Assembly: GCF_940670765.1 (NCBI RefSeq)
Contig: NZ_CALNVW010000021.1
Span: 1-64,000 of the forward strand
Origin: Streptomyces sp. A 4/2
Lineage (GTDB): Bacteria > Actinomycetota > Actinomycetes > Streptomycetales > Streptomycetaceae
Length of the DNA stretch: 64,000 nucleotides
Reading direction: 5' to 3'
Shown: one piece after another, positions 32,485 through 41,587 of the stretch
Position numbering within the stretch: position 1 is the first letter of the stretch
How the letters are laid out: each line of letters starts with the position of its first letter
The notes under the pieces: generated by a model
What the model saw: only the letters and a program-made list of their open reading frames with translations
Database searches by the model: none
Told to the model about the DNA's origin: nothing
Position numbers and translations under genes: made by a program

Positions 32485-33356
32485 CCCTTCACGGCGCCGG
32501 CGGACATGCCGGACACCAATTTGCGTTGGATGATCAGGAAGAAGACGACCACCGGCAGGGAGAAGATCACCGAACCGGCCATCTGGCCGCCGAAGTCGGT
32601 GCCGGTGACCGGGGTGCTGAACGACGCCAGCCAGACCGGCAGCGTGTAGTGGTCCTGGTCCTTCATGAACGTGTAGGCGACCAGGTAGTCGTTCCACGCC
32701 GTGATGAACGCGAAGATGCTGGACGCGATCACGCCCGGCGCGACCAGCGGGAAGAGGATCCGGGTCAGGGTCTGCCAGGTGGTGGCGCCGTCGAGCCGCG
32801 CGGCCTCCTCGACCTCGGCCGGGACGGTGAGGAAGAACCCGCGCATGACCCAGATCGAGAACGGCAGCACGGTGGCCACGTATGCGAAGACCAGCCCGAT
32901 GTAGGTGCCCAGCAGCCCGAGTTCGTTGAAGATCAGGAAGGTCGGGATGAGCAGCGCCGTGATCGGCAGCATCTGCACGATCAGGATGGCCACCATGAGG
33001 GTGCGCCTGCCGCGGAAGCGGAACCGGGACAGCGCCGCCGCGGCGAACGTCCCCAGGACCACGGCCAGCAGCACCGCGCCGCCCACCACGATCAGGCTGT
33101 TGCGCAGGCTGGTCAGGAAGCTGGTCTGGTTGATCGCCACGTCGAAGTTGCGCAGCGTGGGGGAGTGCGGCCAGAAGTGCGGGGTCGGCGTCATCGCCTC
33201 GGAGCGGGGCTTGAACGCCGTGTTGACCATCCAGTAGACGGGGAAGATCCACACGAGGCAGAAGGCGACGGCGAGGGTGTTGTTCAGCCGGCCGCCCCGG
33301 GGGCTCCCCGCCCGGTAGCGGCGGTTCTTCACGCGGTTTCCCGTACGGCCGCTCAC
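32481..33356 (-). CDS. Sugar ABC transporter permease (MalG/DasC-like)
   Basis: The 291-aa protein has six membrane segments and the MalG-type EAA loop (VEEAARLDGATTWQTLTRILFPLVAPG). GTG 33356 overlaps the preceding permease stop; a second GTG at 33332 is possible. It pairs with the other permease to form the inner-membrane channel of a CUT1 importer. No ATPase is encoded here, so the shared MsiK-type ATPase is expected to power it. Confidence 0.88.
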   Translation of the reverse strand: MSGRTGNRVKNRRYRAGSPRGGRLNNTLAVAFCLVWIFPVYWMVNTAFKPRSEAMTPTPHFWPHSPTLRNFDVAINQTSFLTSLRNSLIVVGGAVLLAVVLGTFAAAALSRFRFRGRRTLMVAILIVQMLPITALLIPTFLIFNELGLLGTYIGLVFAYVATVLPFSIWVMRGFFLTVPAEVEEAARLDGATTWQTLTRILFPLVAPGVIASSIFAFITAWNDYLVAYTFMKDQDHYTLPVWLASFSTPVTGTDFGGQMAGSVIFSLPVVVFFLIIQRKLVSGMSAGAVKG

Positions 33357-34450
33357 AGATCCTCCCCCGAGCGCAGCAGGTTGCGGATGTACACAGCGGT
33401 GATCCCCAGCAGGATTGCGGTGGTGATGACCGACAGGGCCGCGCCCTGACCGATCCGGAACGATACGAACGCCGTCTTGTACGCGAAGATCCCCAGCGTG
33501 CTCGTCGCCGAGTCGGGGCCGCCCGCGGAGACCAGCCAGATCTGGTTGAAGACGTTGAAGTCCCAGATCACCGACATGATCGTGACGAGCAGCAGGGTCG
33601 GGCGCAGGAACGGCAGCGTCACCGACCACCACACCCGCCACTCGCCCGCCCCGTCCAGCCGCGCGGCCTCGGGCAGCTCCACGGGCATCTGCGTGAGCCC
33701 CGCGTACAGGGTCAGCGCGATGAACGGCACCGCCTGCCACACCACCAGCAGCCAGATCGACACGTACGCGAGCGAGGCGTTCTGCCCCCAGTCGGTGTTG
33801 GTCATGTCGCCGAACACGTGCACCTGGGTGAGCAGCCAGTTGACGACCCCGTAGCCGGGCTGGAACAGCCACTTCCACACCAGGGAGGAGGCGACGTTCG
33901 GCATGGCCCAGGCGAAGATCAGGACGACCGTCACCGTCATCCGCATCGCGGTGCGCAGCCGGGTGAGGAGCTGGGCCACACCCATGCCGACCACGATGCT
34001 GCCCGCGACCATGGCCACGGTGAACAGCACGCTGCGCACCAGCGACTTCCAGAACTCCGGGTCGGAGAACATGTCGGCGTACTGCTGGGTGCCGACCATG
34101 TTGAACTCGCCGGTGAACAGGGTGCGTTGGTTGTAGTCCGTGAACGAGGTGAAGATCAGGAACAGCACGGGCGCCACGCTGAAGGCGGCCATCACCAGCC
34201 CGGCGGGCGTGAGCAGCCACACCACCGCCCACTGCCGCCGGGGCTTCACCGGCCGCTCTCCGGGCCGTCCGGTACGAGCCGTGGCGGACGCTTCCGCATC
34301 CGGCTCCCGGCCCGGCTCGTGGCGGGGCTTGCGTTTCGACGTACGTGCCGACTTGCGTTCCGACTTACGTTCTGCGGGGTCCCGGTCCTCGGTGAGCAGG
34401 TCGCGGGCGCCCGGCGTGCGGGGGCGGCCCGCTCCGTCAGCCGGTCGCAT
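33353..34450 (-). CDS. Sugar ABC transporter permease (MalF/DasB-like)
   Basis: The 365-aa protein has a long basic N-terminal tail (residues 1-70, rich in Arg/Lys/Glu repeats), then six membrane segments and an EAA loop (LPEAARLDGAGEWRVWWSVTLPFLRPT). Its ATG overlaps the end of the binding-protein gene by 14 nt. The charged tail is longer than usual for MalF-type permeases. It forms the channel with the next gene product. Confidence 0.87.
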   Translation of the reverse strand: MRPADGAGRPRTPGARDLLTEDRDPAERKSERKSARTSKRKPRHEPGREPDAEASATARTGRPGERPVKPRRQWAVVWLLTPAGLVMAAFSVAPVLFLIFTSFTDYNQRTLFTGEFNMVGTQQYADMFSDPEFWKSLVRSVLFTVAMVAGSIVVGMGVAQLLTRLRTAMRMTVTVVLIFAWAMPNVASSLVWKWLFQPGYGVVNWLLTQVHVFGDMTNTDWGQNASLAYVSIWLLVVWQAVPFIALTLYAGLTQMPVELPEAARLDGAGEWRVWWSVTLPFLRPTLLLVTIMSVIWDFNVFNQIWLVSAGGPDSATSTLGIFAYKTAFVSFRIGQGAALSVITTAILLGITAVYIRNLLRSGEDL

Positions 34451-35762
34451 TGAGGGCCTTGTCCACCGCCGCGTCGAAGATCCCGGCCGCGTCCGCCGGG
34501 GACTTCTTGCCGGAAGCGACCGCCGAGAACAGCTGGTTGACGGACTTGTCCGCCTCCAGCGCCGCCCACTTCGGGCTGGCCGGGGTGGCCCGGGAGTTCA
34601 GCGCGGCCTCGAAGAAGCCCTTCTTGAGCGGGGCGGCCTTGCCCATGGCCTTCTCGTTCGCCTCGGCGCTGTTCGGGTTCCAGCCGTCGTGTCCGACGAT
34701 CCACGTGTCCTGGACGGCCGGGCTCGCGGCGATCTTCATCCACTGGAGAGCCAGGTCCTGGTGCTTGCTCTTGGCCGCCACGCCCCACACGGCGCCGCCC
34801 AGCATCACCGGCTGTGCGTGGCCGGAGGCGCCCGGCAGCGGGAACGACCCCAGGTCGGCGTCCGTGAGCTTGGGGTTGGCCTTCTCGATCTGGGCGATCT
34901 GCCCGCTGGTCGCGGTGATAGCGCCCGCCTTGCCGTCGGCGAAGACCTGGAGCTGGTCGGGGTTCTGCGGGTCGGCGGTGCGGGAGGCGGGCGACGAGTA
35001 CGCGTTCTGGAACTTCTTGAACGCGGCGAGACCGGCCTGCCCCTTGGCGGTACCGAAGCCGCCCGTCCACTTGTCGCCCTTCCGGGTGGCTATCTCGCCC
35101 CCCGCGTCCCAGACGAACTGCAGTCCGGTGGCCCAGTGCTGGCCGGGCAGGTAGAACGGCGAGAAGTCGGAGGCCTTGTTGGCCGTCCTGACCTTCGTCA
35201 GGGCCGCGGTCAGTTCCTCGTAGGTCTTCGGCGCCTGCTTGACGCCGGCCTTCGCCCACATCGTCTTGTTGTAGATCACGGCGCGCGCGGCGGCGAAGCC
35301 CGGCACGGCGTACAGCCTGCCGTCGACGGTGGAGGGGTCCTCCAGGCCGGGGAGCCATTTCTGGCCCTGCTTGAGGTCCTTGGCGTACGAGGTCAGGTCC
35401 ATCAGGCCACCGCTGGAGGCGTAGCTCGCGACCTGGGTGTTGCCGAGGTCCAGCACGTCCGGCGGGGTGTCGGTGGCCAGCGCCGTGGTGAGTTTGGTGG
35501 CGATGCCGTCCCAACTCTGCGTCTGCATGCTGACCTTGGCGCCGGTCTTCTCGGTGAACGCCTTCTTCATCGCCGCGAGCGACTCGGGGGAGTAGTCGTC
35601 CTGCATGACCCAGACGGTGAGGGTCTTGCCCGTGCTCTTCGCGGCGGAGACCTTCTGATCCCCGCCGCCGGAGCCGCCCGTTCCGGAGCCGTGGCAGCCG
35701 GTCAGGGTGAGAACCGAAGCCAGTCCGAGGGCGCCGGCCGCGGCGAACCGTGAGTGTTTCAT
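34437..35762 (-). CDS. Extracellular sugar-binding lipoprotein of an ABC importer
   Basis: The 441-aa protein has a lipoprotein signal with lipobox LTLTGC, a Gly/Ser linker, then a CUT1 solute-binding fold (TLTVWVMQDDYSPESLAAMKKAFTEKTGAKVSM, NKTMWAKAGVKQAPKTYEEL). It captures the sugar outside the cell. The binding protein, two permeases and a GH20 in this order match the das (chitobiose) operon type, but the regulator is ROK rather than DasR. It may therefore be a paralogous system for another GlcNAc-containing oligomer. Confidence 0.88.
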   Translation of the reverse strand: MKHSRFAAAGALGLASVLTLTGCHGSGTGGSGGGDQKVSAAKSTGKTLTVWVMQDDYSPESLAAMKKAFTEKTGAKVSMQTQSWDGIATKLTTALATDTPPDVLDLGNTQVASYASSGGLMDLTSYAKDLKQGQKWLPGLEDPSTVDGRLYAVPGFAAARAVIYNKTMWAKAGVKQAPKTYEELTAALTKVRTANKASDFSPFYLPGQHWATGLQFVWDAGGEIATRKGDKWTGGFGTAKGQAGLAAFKKFQNAYSSPASRTADPQNPDQLQVFADGKAGAITATSGQIAQIEKANPKLTDADLGSFPLPGASGHAQPVMLGGAVWGVAAKSKHQDLALQWMKIAASPAVQDTWIVGHDGWNPNSAEANEKAMGKAAPLKKGFFEAALNSRATPASPKWAALEADKSVNQLFSAVASGKKSPADAAGIFDAAVDKALNATG

Positions 35763-35847
35763 CGCAACTCCTGTGAGTAAGGGGAAGGATCAAGCAGGAA
35801 GAAGGGCGTGGGGAACGCGGAGAAGGTCGCAGGGCAGCGCGCGGGTA

Positions 35848-35940
35848 GGGCCGACCGGTACATGGGGGCCGACCGGTTCGTGGGGGCCGGCCGGTACAGG
35901 GGGGCCGACCGGAACCTGGGGGCCGACCGGTACAGGGGGG
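35848..35940. repeat. Five 18-bp repeats upstream of the ABC operon
   Basis: The unit GGGGGCCGACCGGTACAG is repeated five times in the 188-bp gap between the ROK gene and the binding-protein gene. Each copy carries a CCGG-centred palindromic core (ACCGGT in the best copies), so cores recur every 18 bp in what must be the operon promoter region. Confidence 0.8.
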
Positions 35941-35950
35941 TGGGCCCGTG

Positions 35951-37141
35951 TCACAGCACCCCCAGCTCCGCGGCGAGCACCAGACACGCACCGCCGAGCA
36001 GGGTCAGATCGGTGTCCCCGGCGAGGGAACGGATGTCGAGAGCGACGTTGACCGGGCCGAGCGTGCGCGCCCGTACGACCTCCCGTGCGGCGTCCAGGAA
36101 TTCGCCGTCGACCAGTTCGGGCGGGCCGGTCAGCACGATCTCGTTCAGGTTCAGGACGCTGATGATCGGGGCGAGTACGGCGCCGAGCGCCCGGCCCGCC
36201 TCCGACCGGAGCGCGGGCCACTCCTCCTCGGCCGCCAGCTCCAGGCGCCTGCTCAAGTGGCCCGCGTCGATGGCCAGATCGAGGCAGCCGCGCCGCCCGC
36301 ACATGCACAGCTCGCCGTCCTCGTCGACGGTGACGTGCCCGATCTCGCCCGCCGCGAACTGCTCTCCCTCGACGCGTTCGCCGCCGACGATCAGCCCCGC
36401 GCCGACACCGTGCTCGATCGAGATCACCATGAGGTTCTGGGTCCGCGCGTCCCGGAAGTGCAGCACCCCCAGCGCCGCGAGGTTCACGTCGTTGCCGACG
36501 TACGCCGGGATGCCGAAGTGCTCGGTCAGCTCCGCCGCCAACGGCAGGTCCGTCCAGCCGAGATGGGCGGCGAGACGGATGACCCCGGAGTCGTCGATGA
36601 TGCCCGGCGAGCCGACGCCGATCCCGAGGACCCGGCGCGGCGCCGCCTCGACCAGTTCGGCGGTGAGCCGGAGCACCAGTTCGTGGGCCGCCCGGCCGAG
36701 GGCGTTGCCGAGCGGTACGTCCCGGCGTTCGACGGCCTCGCCCCGCAGGTTGAGCACCGCGCCGCTGAACCGGTCGTTGTGCGACAGGTCGAGCACCACG
36801 AGGTTCACCGCGTCGTCCTCGATCCGGACGAGGCTCGCGGGCTTGCCGAGCCGGGTGCCGTCCTGGCGCGGGCCGATGTCGGCGACGAGCCCGTCCTCCT
36901 CCAGGTCCGCGACCAGCGCGGAGATGGTCGGCGCGGTCAGCCGGGTCGCCCGTGCGATCTCCGAACGGCTCCGGGGGCCCTCGTGGTACAGCGTCGCCAG
37001 CACCAGCGACCGGTTGTGCACCCGGCTGTCCAGCGTGCTCGCCTTGGTCCGCTCCGGAGGCCGCCGCTCCAGCGCAGGCACCTGGAGCAGACTGCGCTGC
37101 GGACGGCGGGACCTGGCAGGGGGGACGGCGGATTCGGCCAT
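35951..37141 (-). CDS. ROK-family transcriptional regulator
   Basis: The 396-aa protein has an N-terminal winged helix (RSRSEIARATRLTAPTISALVADLEEDGLVADIG) and a ROK sugar-kinase-like domain with LGIGVGSPGIID, YVGNDVNLAALGVLHF and the zinc motif CMCGRRGCLD (the usual final Glu is Asp). It likely binds a sugar or sugar phosphate released by the hexosaminidase and represses the transporter operon that follows. ATG 37141. Its own promoter region has CTTTA repeats that may be its operator. Confidence 0.87.
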   Translation of the reverse strand: MAESAVPPARSRRPQRSLLQVPALERRPPERTKASTLDSRVHNRSLVLATLYHEGPRSRSEIARATRLTAPTISALVADLEEDGLVADIGPRQDGTRLGKPASLVRIEDDAVNLVVLDLSHNDRFSGAVLNLRGEAVERRDVPLGNALGRAAHELVLRLTAELVEAAPRRVLGIGVGSPGIIDDSGVIRLAAHLGWTDLPLAAELTEHFGIPAYVGNDVNLAALGVLHFRDARTQNLMVISIEHGVGAGLIVGGERVEGEQFAAGEIGHVTVDEDGELCMCGRRGCLDLAIDAGHLSRRLELAAEEEWPALRSEAGRALGAVLAPIISVLNLNEIVLTGPPELVDGEFLDAAREVVRARTLGPVNVALDIRSLAGDTDLTLLGGACLVLAAELGVL

Positions 37142-37157
37142 GGAGTGAGAACGCTTC

Positions 37158-37186
37158 CTAAAGAGGCTTTACTTAAGATGCTTTAG
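37158..37186. promoter_or_regulatory. Candidate ROK operator
   Basis: CTAAAG (37158-37163) and CTTTAG (37181-37186) flank a central CTTAAG palindrome, 17 bp before the ROK start. GCTTTA also recurs as a direct repeat. The unusually AT-rich block in this GC-rich DNA suggests an autoregulatory site. Confidence 0.5.
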
Positions 37187-37339
37187 AGAGTCGGGGTGCA
37201 CCCCGGCCGCCGTCAAGAGGAAGGACGAAATATTTCGGCCACGCCAGGCGGCCCGGCGTGCGACGGCCTAGGCTCGATGGAGGCCGCCCGCGGAACCCGG
37301 CAGGCCGGGCGGGCGCACGGTTACGTCGCGGAGGACGCC

Positions 37340-37714
37340 ATGGCGGAGAACGTCGGCTATCACCGGATCTATGACGACACCACGCCGCAGGACGGCACCC
37401 GGGTGCTGGTGGACCGGATCTGGCCGCGTGGCATACGCAAAGAGGACGCCCATCTCGACGAGTGGATGCGCGAGGTCGCGCCGTCGACCGAGCTGCGCAA
37501 GTGGTACGGGCACGATCCGGAGCGGTATCAGGAGTTCCGGCGCCGCTACCTCGTCGAACTTCGCGACAGCGAACATCAGCAGGCGTTCGAGCGCCTCGGT
37601 GATCTCGCCGGGAAGGGGCCGGTGACCCTGCTGACCGCGAGCCGGGACCTGGAGCACAGTCAGGCCGCGGTCCTCGCCGAACGGCTCTCCCGCAAGGGCC
37701 GGGCCGGGGCCTGA
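37340..37714 (+). CDS. DUF488 family protein
   Basis: The 124-aa protein has the family blocks RIYDDTTPQDGTRVLVDRIWPRG near the N-terminus, LRKWYGHDPERYQEFRRRYLVEL, and PVTLLTASRDLEHSQAAVL. DUF488 proteins are small, conserved and of unknown function; some are linked to nucleic-acid or stress roles. ATG 37340 has GGAGG 5 nt upstream. It stands alone, convergent with the alcohol dehydrogenase gene and separated by a strong terminator. Confidence 0.85.
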   Translation: MAENVGYHRIYDDTTPQDGTRVLVDRIWPRGIRKEDAHLDEWMREVAPSTELRKWYGHDPERYQEFRRRYLVELRDSEHQQAFERLGDLAGKGPVTLLTASRDLEHSQAAVLAERLSRKGRAGA

Positions 37715-37766
37715 GCCGGGGCCTGAACAGGACTCGGACGCAAGGGGCCGGGGGCCCGAAACGCGT

Positions 37767-37806
37767 TTCGGCCACTGCCGGGCGTGCTGCCCCGGCAGTG
37801 GCCGAA
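37767..37806. terminator. Bidirectional terminator
   Basis: Sixteen-bp perfect arms (37767-37782 and 37791-37806, TTCGGCCACTGCCGGG and complement) with an 8-nt loop sit between convergent DUF488 and alcohol dehydrogenase genes and can serve both strands. Confidence 0.8.
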
Positions 37807-37828
37807 CGGTGTACGGATGGAGCCGCTC

Positions 37829-39031
37829 TCAGCCCGCCGACGCCGTTGCTACTCCCGTCGGCGCCGTCGCTACTTCAGTGCCCTCAGCGCCTTCATTGCC
37901 CAGCGCCCCCGACGTGTCCAGCACCTGCCGGATCGCCCGGCCCGAGGCCAGCTCCTCCAGCGCGTCGTTGATGCCGGTCAGCGGGAGCGTCCCGGTGTGC
38001 ATCTTCTCCACCGGCATCAGGCCCGCGCGCCACAGGTCGAGGAAGCGGGGGATGTCCCGGCGCGGCACCGCGTCGCCCATGTAGGAGCCGAGCAGGGACT
38101 TGCCCTCGCCCGCGAAGGCCAGGGCCGGCACCTCCAGTACGCGGTCGGGGGCCGGGAGACCCACCGAGACGACCCTGCCGCCCCGGGCCACCGCGGTCAG
38201 GCACTCGGCCATGACCTTGGGGCTGCCCACCGCCTCCACCGCCAACTCGGGGCCGCCGGAGGTCAGTTCACGGATCGCGGCGAGCGCGTCGGCGGGTGCG
38301 TACGCATGGGTCGCGCCCAGCTGGAGCGCCAGGGCGCGCTTCTCCTCGACCGGGTCGACCGCGATGATCGGGTAGGCGCCCGCCGCCCGCGCGCCGAGCA
38401 CCGCGGACAGGCCCACACCGCCGAGGCCGTAGACGACCGCCGACTGGCCGGGGCGCAGGGCCGCCGTGTTGATGACCGCGCCCGCGCCCGTCAGGACCGC
38501 GCAGCCGAACATCGACGCGACCGTGAACGGGACGTCCTTGGGGATCGGGACCAGCGACTCCTGTGCCACCACGGTGAGTTCGGCGAACGCGGAGACCCCC
38601 AGCTGGTGGTGGACCGTCCGGCCGGCCGAGTCCCGGAGGAGCGACGGACCGTGCAGCAGGCCGCCCGAGCCGTTGGCCGCCGCCGCCTGCGCGCACAGCG
38701 CCGGGCGGCCCGCCGCGCAGTCGCCGCAGAAGCCGCAGCTGGGGACGAACACCAGCGCCACGTGGTCGCCGGGGGAGAACCGGCGCACGCCGGGGCCGGT
38801 CTCCTGGACCACGCCCACCGCCTCGTGGCCGAGGGCCATCGGGAGCGGGCGGACCCGGTCGCCGTTGACGACCGAGAGGTCGGAGTGGCAGAGGGAGGCG
38901 GCGGTCACCCGGACCAGGACCTCGCCCTCGCGCGGACCGCCCAGGGTCAGTTCCTCCACCTCGACGGGACGGGTCCCGGAGTAGGGGCGCGCCGTCGACA
39001 CGTCACGCAGCACCACCGCGCGGGTCTTCAC
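37829..39031 (-). CDS. Zinc-dependent alcohol dehydrogenase (MDR family)
   Basis: The 400-aa protein has catalytic-zinc ligands in SLCHSD and LGHEAVG, the structural-zinc cluster CGFCGDCAAGRPALC, and the NAD(P) site VYGLGGVGLSAVLGARAAGA. It oxidises an alcohol or reduces an aldehyde. The GTG at 39031 overlaps the ABM gene stop (GTGA). As the last gene of the glycerol-phosphate-type operon it may handle an aldehyde or alcohol released by the upstream flavoenzyme; substrate unknown. The C-terminus ends in Ala/Gly/Thr-rich residues. Confidence 0.87.
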   Translation of the reverse strand: MKTRAVVLRDVSTARPYSGTRPVEVEELTLGGPREGEVLVRVTAASLCHSDLSVVNGDRVRPLPMALGHEAVGVVQETGPGVRRFSPGDHVALVFVPSCGFCGDCAAGRPALCAQAAAANGSGGLLHGPSLLRDSAGRTVHHQLGVSAFAELTVVAQESLVPIPKDVPFTVASMFGCAVLTGAGAVINTAALRPGQSAVVYGLGGVGLSAVLGARAAGAYPIIAVDPVEEKRALALQLGATHAYAPADALAAIRELTSGGPELAVEAVGSPKVMAECLTAVARGGRVVSVGLPAPDRVLEVPALAFAGEGKSLLGSYMGDAVPRRDIPRFLDLWRAGLMPVEKMHTGTLPLTGINDALEELASGRAIRQVLDTSGALGNEGAEGTEVATAPTGVATASAG

Positions 39032-39330
39032 GCCGTCACCTCCGGACGCGGGGCGCAGCGCAGTACGTCGCGGCTCTCCAGGAGCGGCACGACCTGGCCG
39101 AGCACGATCTCCTGGAAGTGCGGGGTGGCGCAGTGGGCGGTGAAGTCGGCCTCGGTCGCGTACTCCTCGTACAGCACGACCGCCCGCGGGTCCTCGGTGC
39201 CCTGGTGGACGCGGTAGCCGAGGTTGCCGGGCTCCTGGCGGGAGGCGGCGGACATCGTGTCGAGGAGGGCGAGGACGGTCTGTTCCGCGCCGGGCCGGGT
39301 GCGGTAGCGGGCTATGACCACGTACGTCAT
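39028..39330 (-). CDS. ABM-family (antibiotic biosynthesis) monooxygenase
   Basis: The 100-aa ferredoxin-like dimer protein has VVIARYRTRPGAEQTVLALLD, SRQEPGNLGYRVHQGTEDP and VVLYEEYATEADFTAHCATPHF, the standard ABM/YgiN (putative quinol monooxygenase) layout. It lies 5 nt after GlpP and overlaps the dehydrogenase start. In this operon it could detoxify or tailor a reactive intermediate; this is inference from context. Confidence 0.83.
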   Translation of the reverse strand: MTYVVIARYRTRPGAEQTVLALLDTMSAASRQEPGNLGYRVHQGTEDPRAVVLYEEYATEADFTAHCATPHFQEIVLGQVVPLLESRDVLRCAPRPEVTA

Positions 39331-39335
39331 GGGGG

Positions 39336-39992
39336 TTACTCCTGGGGTGTGGCGGGCCTCTTGAGGGCGGACGGCGGGACCGGCGGCAGCTGGTCGCGGC
39401 GCAGGTGCCAGAGGCGGGGATCGGACGTGGCGGCGGCCACCGACCCGAGGGCCAGCGCGAGTGCCACGTCCGCGGGGGTTTCCACGAAGCCCGCGGCGAC
39501 CGACGGGGACATCGCGCGCTGGGCCTGCGCGCTCATCCGGCCGATGATCGGGGCGGGCATGATCTCGACCAGGTCGGGCGCCCCGCGGGAGATCGCGTCG
39601 GTGGAGCGGCGCAGATTGGACCGGTCGGTGACGAAGACCTTCATCATCGTCAGCAGGCCGAGCGGGCGGCCCTTCTCTATGAGGGAGAGCCGGGTGCTCA
39701 CCACGCCGTGGGCGCCCATGTTCTTGATGAACTCCAGCGCGCCCCGGTCCTGTGCCAGACCGGGGCTGCTGTCGACGTTCACGAACACGGTCTTCCCCGC
39801 CCGGCCCAGCGCCGGTACGACCTGGGGCAGTTGCCCCACGGCGAACGACGCGAGGATGCACACCTTGACCGGTGCGGTCAGGAACTGCCGCAGCGGCTGG
39901 GCGCCGACGACCGACGCGATCACCGGCACCTCGGCGAAGGCCGGGGCGAGCCGGGGATCGAGTGCGGCGCTGGGCCGGGGGGAGGAGCTCAT
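39336..39992 (-). CDS. glpP: GlpP-family glycerol-3-phosphate-responsive antiterminator
   Basis: The 218-aa protein matches B. subtilis GlpP block by block: VFVNVDSSPGL, GAHGVVSTRLSLI, TMMKVFVTDRSNL, APDLVEIMPAPII, VAAGFVETPADVALALALGSVAAATSDPRLW. In Bacillus, GlpP with glycerol-3-phosphate stops termination in leaders of glp genes. Here it is encoded inside the operon, and the operon leader holds a terminator/antiterminator structure (46455-46512), so autogenous antitermination is likely. ATG 39992 has GGGGAGGAG close upstream. A TIM-barrel fold without enzyme motifs fits a regulator. Confidence 0.87.
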   Translation of the reverse strand: MSSSPRPSAALDPRLAPAFAEVPVIASVVGAQPLRQFLTAPVKVCILASFAVGQLPQVVPALGRAGKTVFVNVDSSPGLAQDRGALEFIKNMGAHGVVSTRLSLIEKGRPLGLLTMMKVFVTDRSNLRRSTDAISRGAPDLVEIMPAPIIGRMSAQAQRAMSPSVAAGFVETPADVALALALGSVAAATSDPRLWHLRRDQLPPVPPSALKRPATPQE

Positions 39993-40033
39993 ACGGATGC
40001 CTGCCTGGGACGGGCGGGTGGGTGCCCGCTGGG

Positions 40034-41587
40034 TCAGTTCAGCGGAGACGTACCGAATCGGCTGGGAAGCCCCAGTTTGCCAGGGTTGAGAATCCCGGTC
40101 GGGTCGAGGGCCGTCTTCACCGCGACGAACGTGGCGAAGCCCGCGCCGAGCGCCTCCTCCAGGTACGGACCGCGCAGCAGACCGCAGCCGTGGTGGTGGC
40201 TGAGCGCCGCGCGGTGCTTGATGAGCACGGCGTTGGCCGCGTCCCACACCGAGCGGTACCAGTCGCGGCGCGACTCGGGCGCCACCTCGCCGCGCAGCGA
40301 GAAGTAGACGCAGGCGCCGTCGGTGTACGCGTGGGACTGGTGGGCCGAGGCCGCCAGGGTGCCGGGCACCGACTGGATCGCGGCGACCACCTCGTCGTAG
40401 ATCACCGGGAGGTCGGTCCAGGACGCGGCCATCTCCAGGGTGTCCGCGACGAAGCCGGGGCCCGGCGTGAAGCCGTCCGCGGACTTGCCGACCAGCATCC
40501 GCTCGTCCAGCCAGCGCTCGAAGACCGCCTTGCTGTCCAGCTCGGGTCCGAACGCCGCGCACACCTCGGACGCCACCTTGATCGAGGCGTCGACGATGGT
40601 GGGGTCGCCCTCGTCGGCGATCAGCAGGAGGTTGGTGTCCGGGTGCCCGAAGTGGGTGCCCGACTCCAGCTTGTCGTACAGGCGCAGTACGGCCGGGGTC
40701 GCGCCGCGCTGCATGATCTCGCGGCAGGCGTCCAGGCCTTCGGCGAAGGTCGCGAAGCCGTACGCGACGGCGTTGGCGTACTCCGGCAGCGGGTGCACGC
40801 GCAGCCGCGCCGAGACGATGACGCCGAGGGTGCCCTCGGAGCCGACGAACAGCTGGCGCAGGTCGGGGCCGATGGCCGCGCGGGCGTAGTCGCCGTACGT
40901 GGCACGGGTGCCGTCCGCGTGGATCACGTCCACGCCGATGACCATGTCCTCGATCTTGCCGTAGCGGGTGGAGAGCTGACCGGCGCCGCGGCAGGCGATC
41001 CAGCCGCCGACCGTGGAGACGGCGAACGCCGACGGCCAGTGGCCGGTCGTGACGCCGTACTCCTCCTGGAGCTGCTTCTCGAAGAGGTCGCCGAACATGC
41101 CCGCCTCGACGTCCACCACGTTCGACTCGGCGTCGAAGCCGGTGATCCGGTTCAGCGCGCAGACGTCCAGGACGACACCGCCGAAGACCGGCAGCGCCGC
41201 GCCCGTCACGTTGGAGCGGCCCGCGGACGGGGTGACCGGGATGCCGGCCGCGTGGCAGATCCGCAGCACGGCCGCGACCTGGTCGGCGTCGGCCGCCTCC
41301 ACGATCACGGCGTCCGTGGTCGCCGGGCGCCCCTCGGTCTCGCCGATCATCGAGCCGGCCCACCAGTCGCGGGTCCGGGTGACGACCTCGTCGCGGGCGG
41401 TGTGCACCGCGTGCGCGGCCTCACGCAGCGCCTCGATCACGGTCTCGGGGACCTCGACCGGGTTCACCTGGAGCGCGGCCTCGCCGTCGCCGATGGGGGT
41501 GTTCTGCGCCCACTTGGCGAAGCTGGGGGCGCCGACCGTGTAGTTGCCGCGGTTGAACGGGTGGGTGATGGTCTGACGGCTGATCAT
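40034..41587 (-). CDS. FAD-binding oxidase related to alkyl-dihydroxyacetonephosphate synthase
   Basis: The 517-aa VAO/PCMH-type flavoprotein has the FAD domain (VAAVLRICHAAGIPVTPSAGRSNVTGAALP, LFVGSEGTLGVIVSARL) and the AGPS signature SHHHGCG near residue 480. It ends DPTGILNPGKLG. AGPS enzymes act on glycerol-3-phosphate-derived substrates, which suits the GlpD/GlpK/GlpP neighbours. Whether this one makes an ether bond or oxidises a glycerol derivative cannot be told. ATG 41587 overlaps the GlpD stop (ATGA). Confidence 0.85.
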   Translation of the reverse strand: MISRQTITHPFNRGNYTVGAPSFAKWAQNTPIGDGEAALQVNPVEVPETVIEALREAAHAVHTARDEVVTRTRDWWAGSMIGETEGRPATTDAVIVEAADADQVAAVLRICHAAGIPVTPSAGRSNVTGAALPVFGGVVLDVCALNRITGFDAESNVVDVEAGMFGDLFEKQLQEEYGVTTGHWPSAFAVSTVGGWIACRGAGQLSTRYGKIEDMVIGVDVIHADGTRATYGDYARAAIGPDLRQLFVGSEGTLGVIVSARLRVHPLPEYANAVAYGFATFAEGLDACREIMQRGATPAVLRLYDKLESGTHFGHPDTNLLLIADEGDPTIVDASIKVASEVCAAFGPELDSKAVFERWLDERMLVGKSADGFTPGPGFVADTLEMAASWTDLPVIYDEVVAAIQSVPGTLAASAHQSHAYTDGACVYFSLRGEVAPESRRDWYRSVWDAANAVLIKHRAALSHHHGCGLLRGPYLEEALGAGFATFVAVKTALDPTGILNPGKLGLPSRFGTSPLN

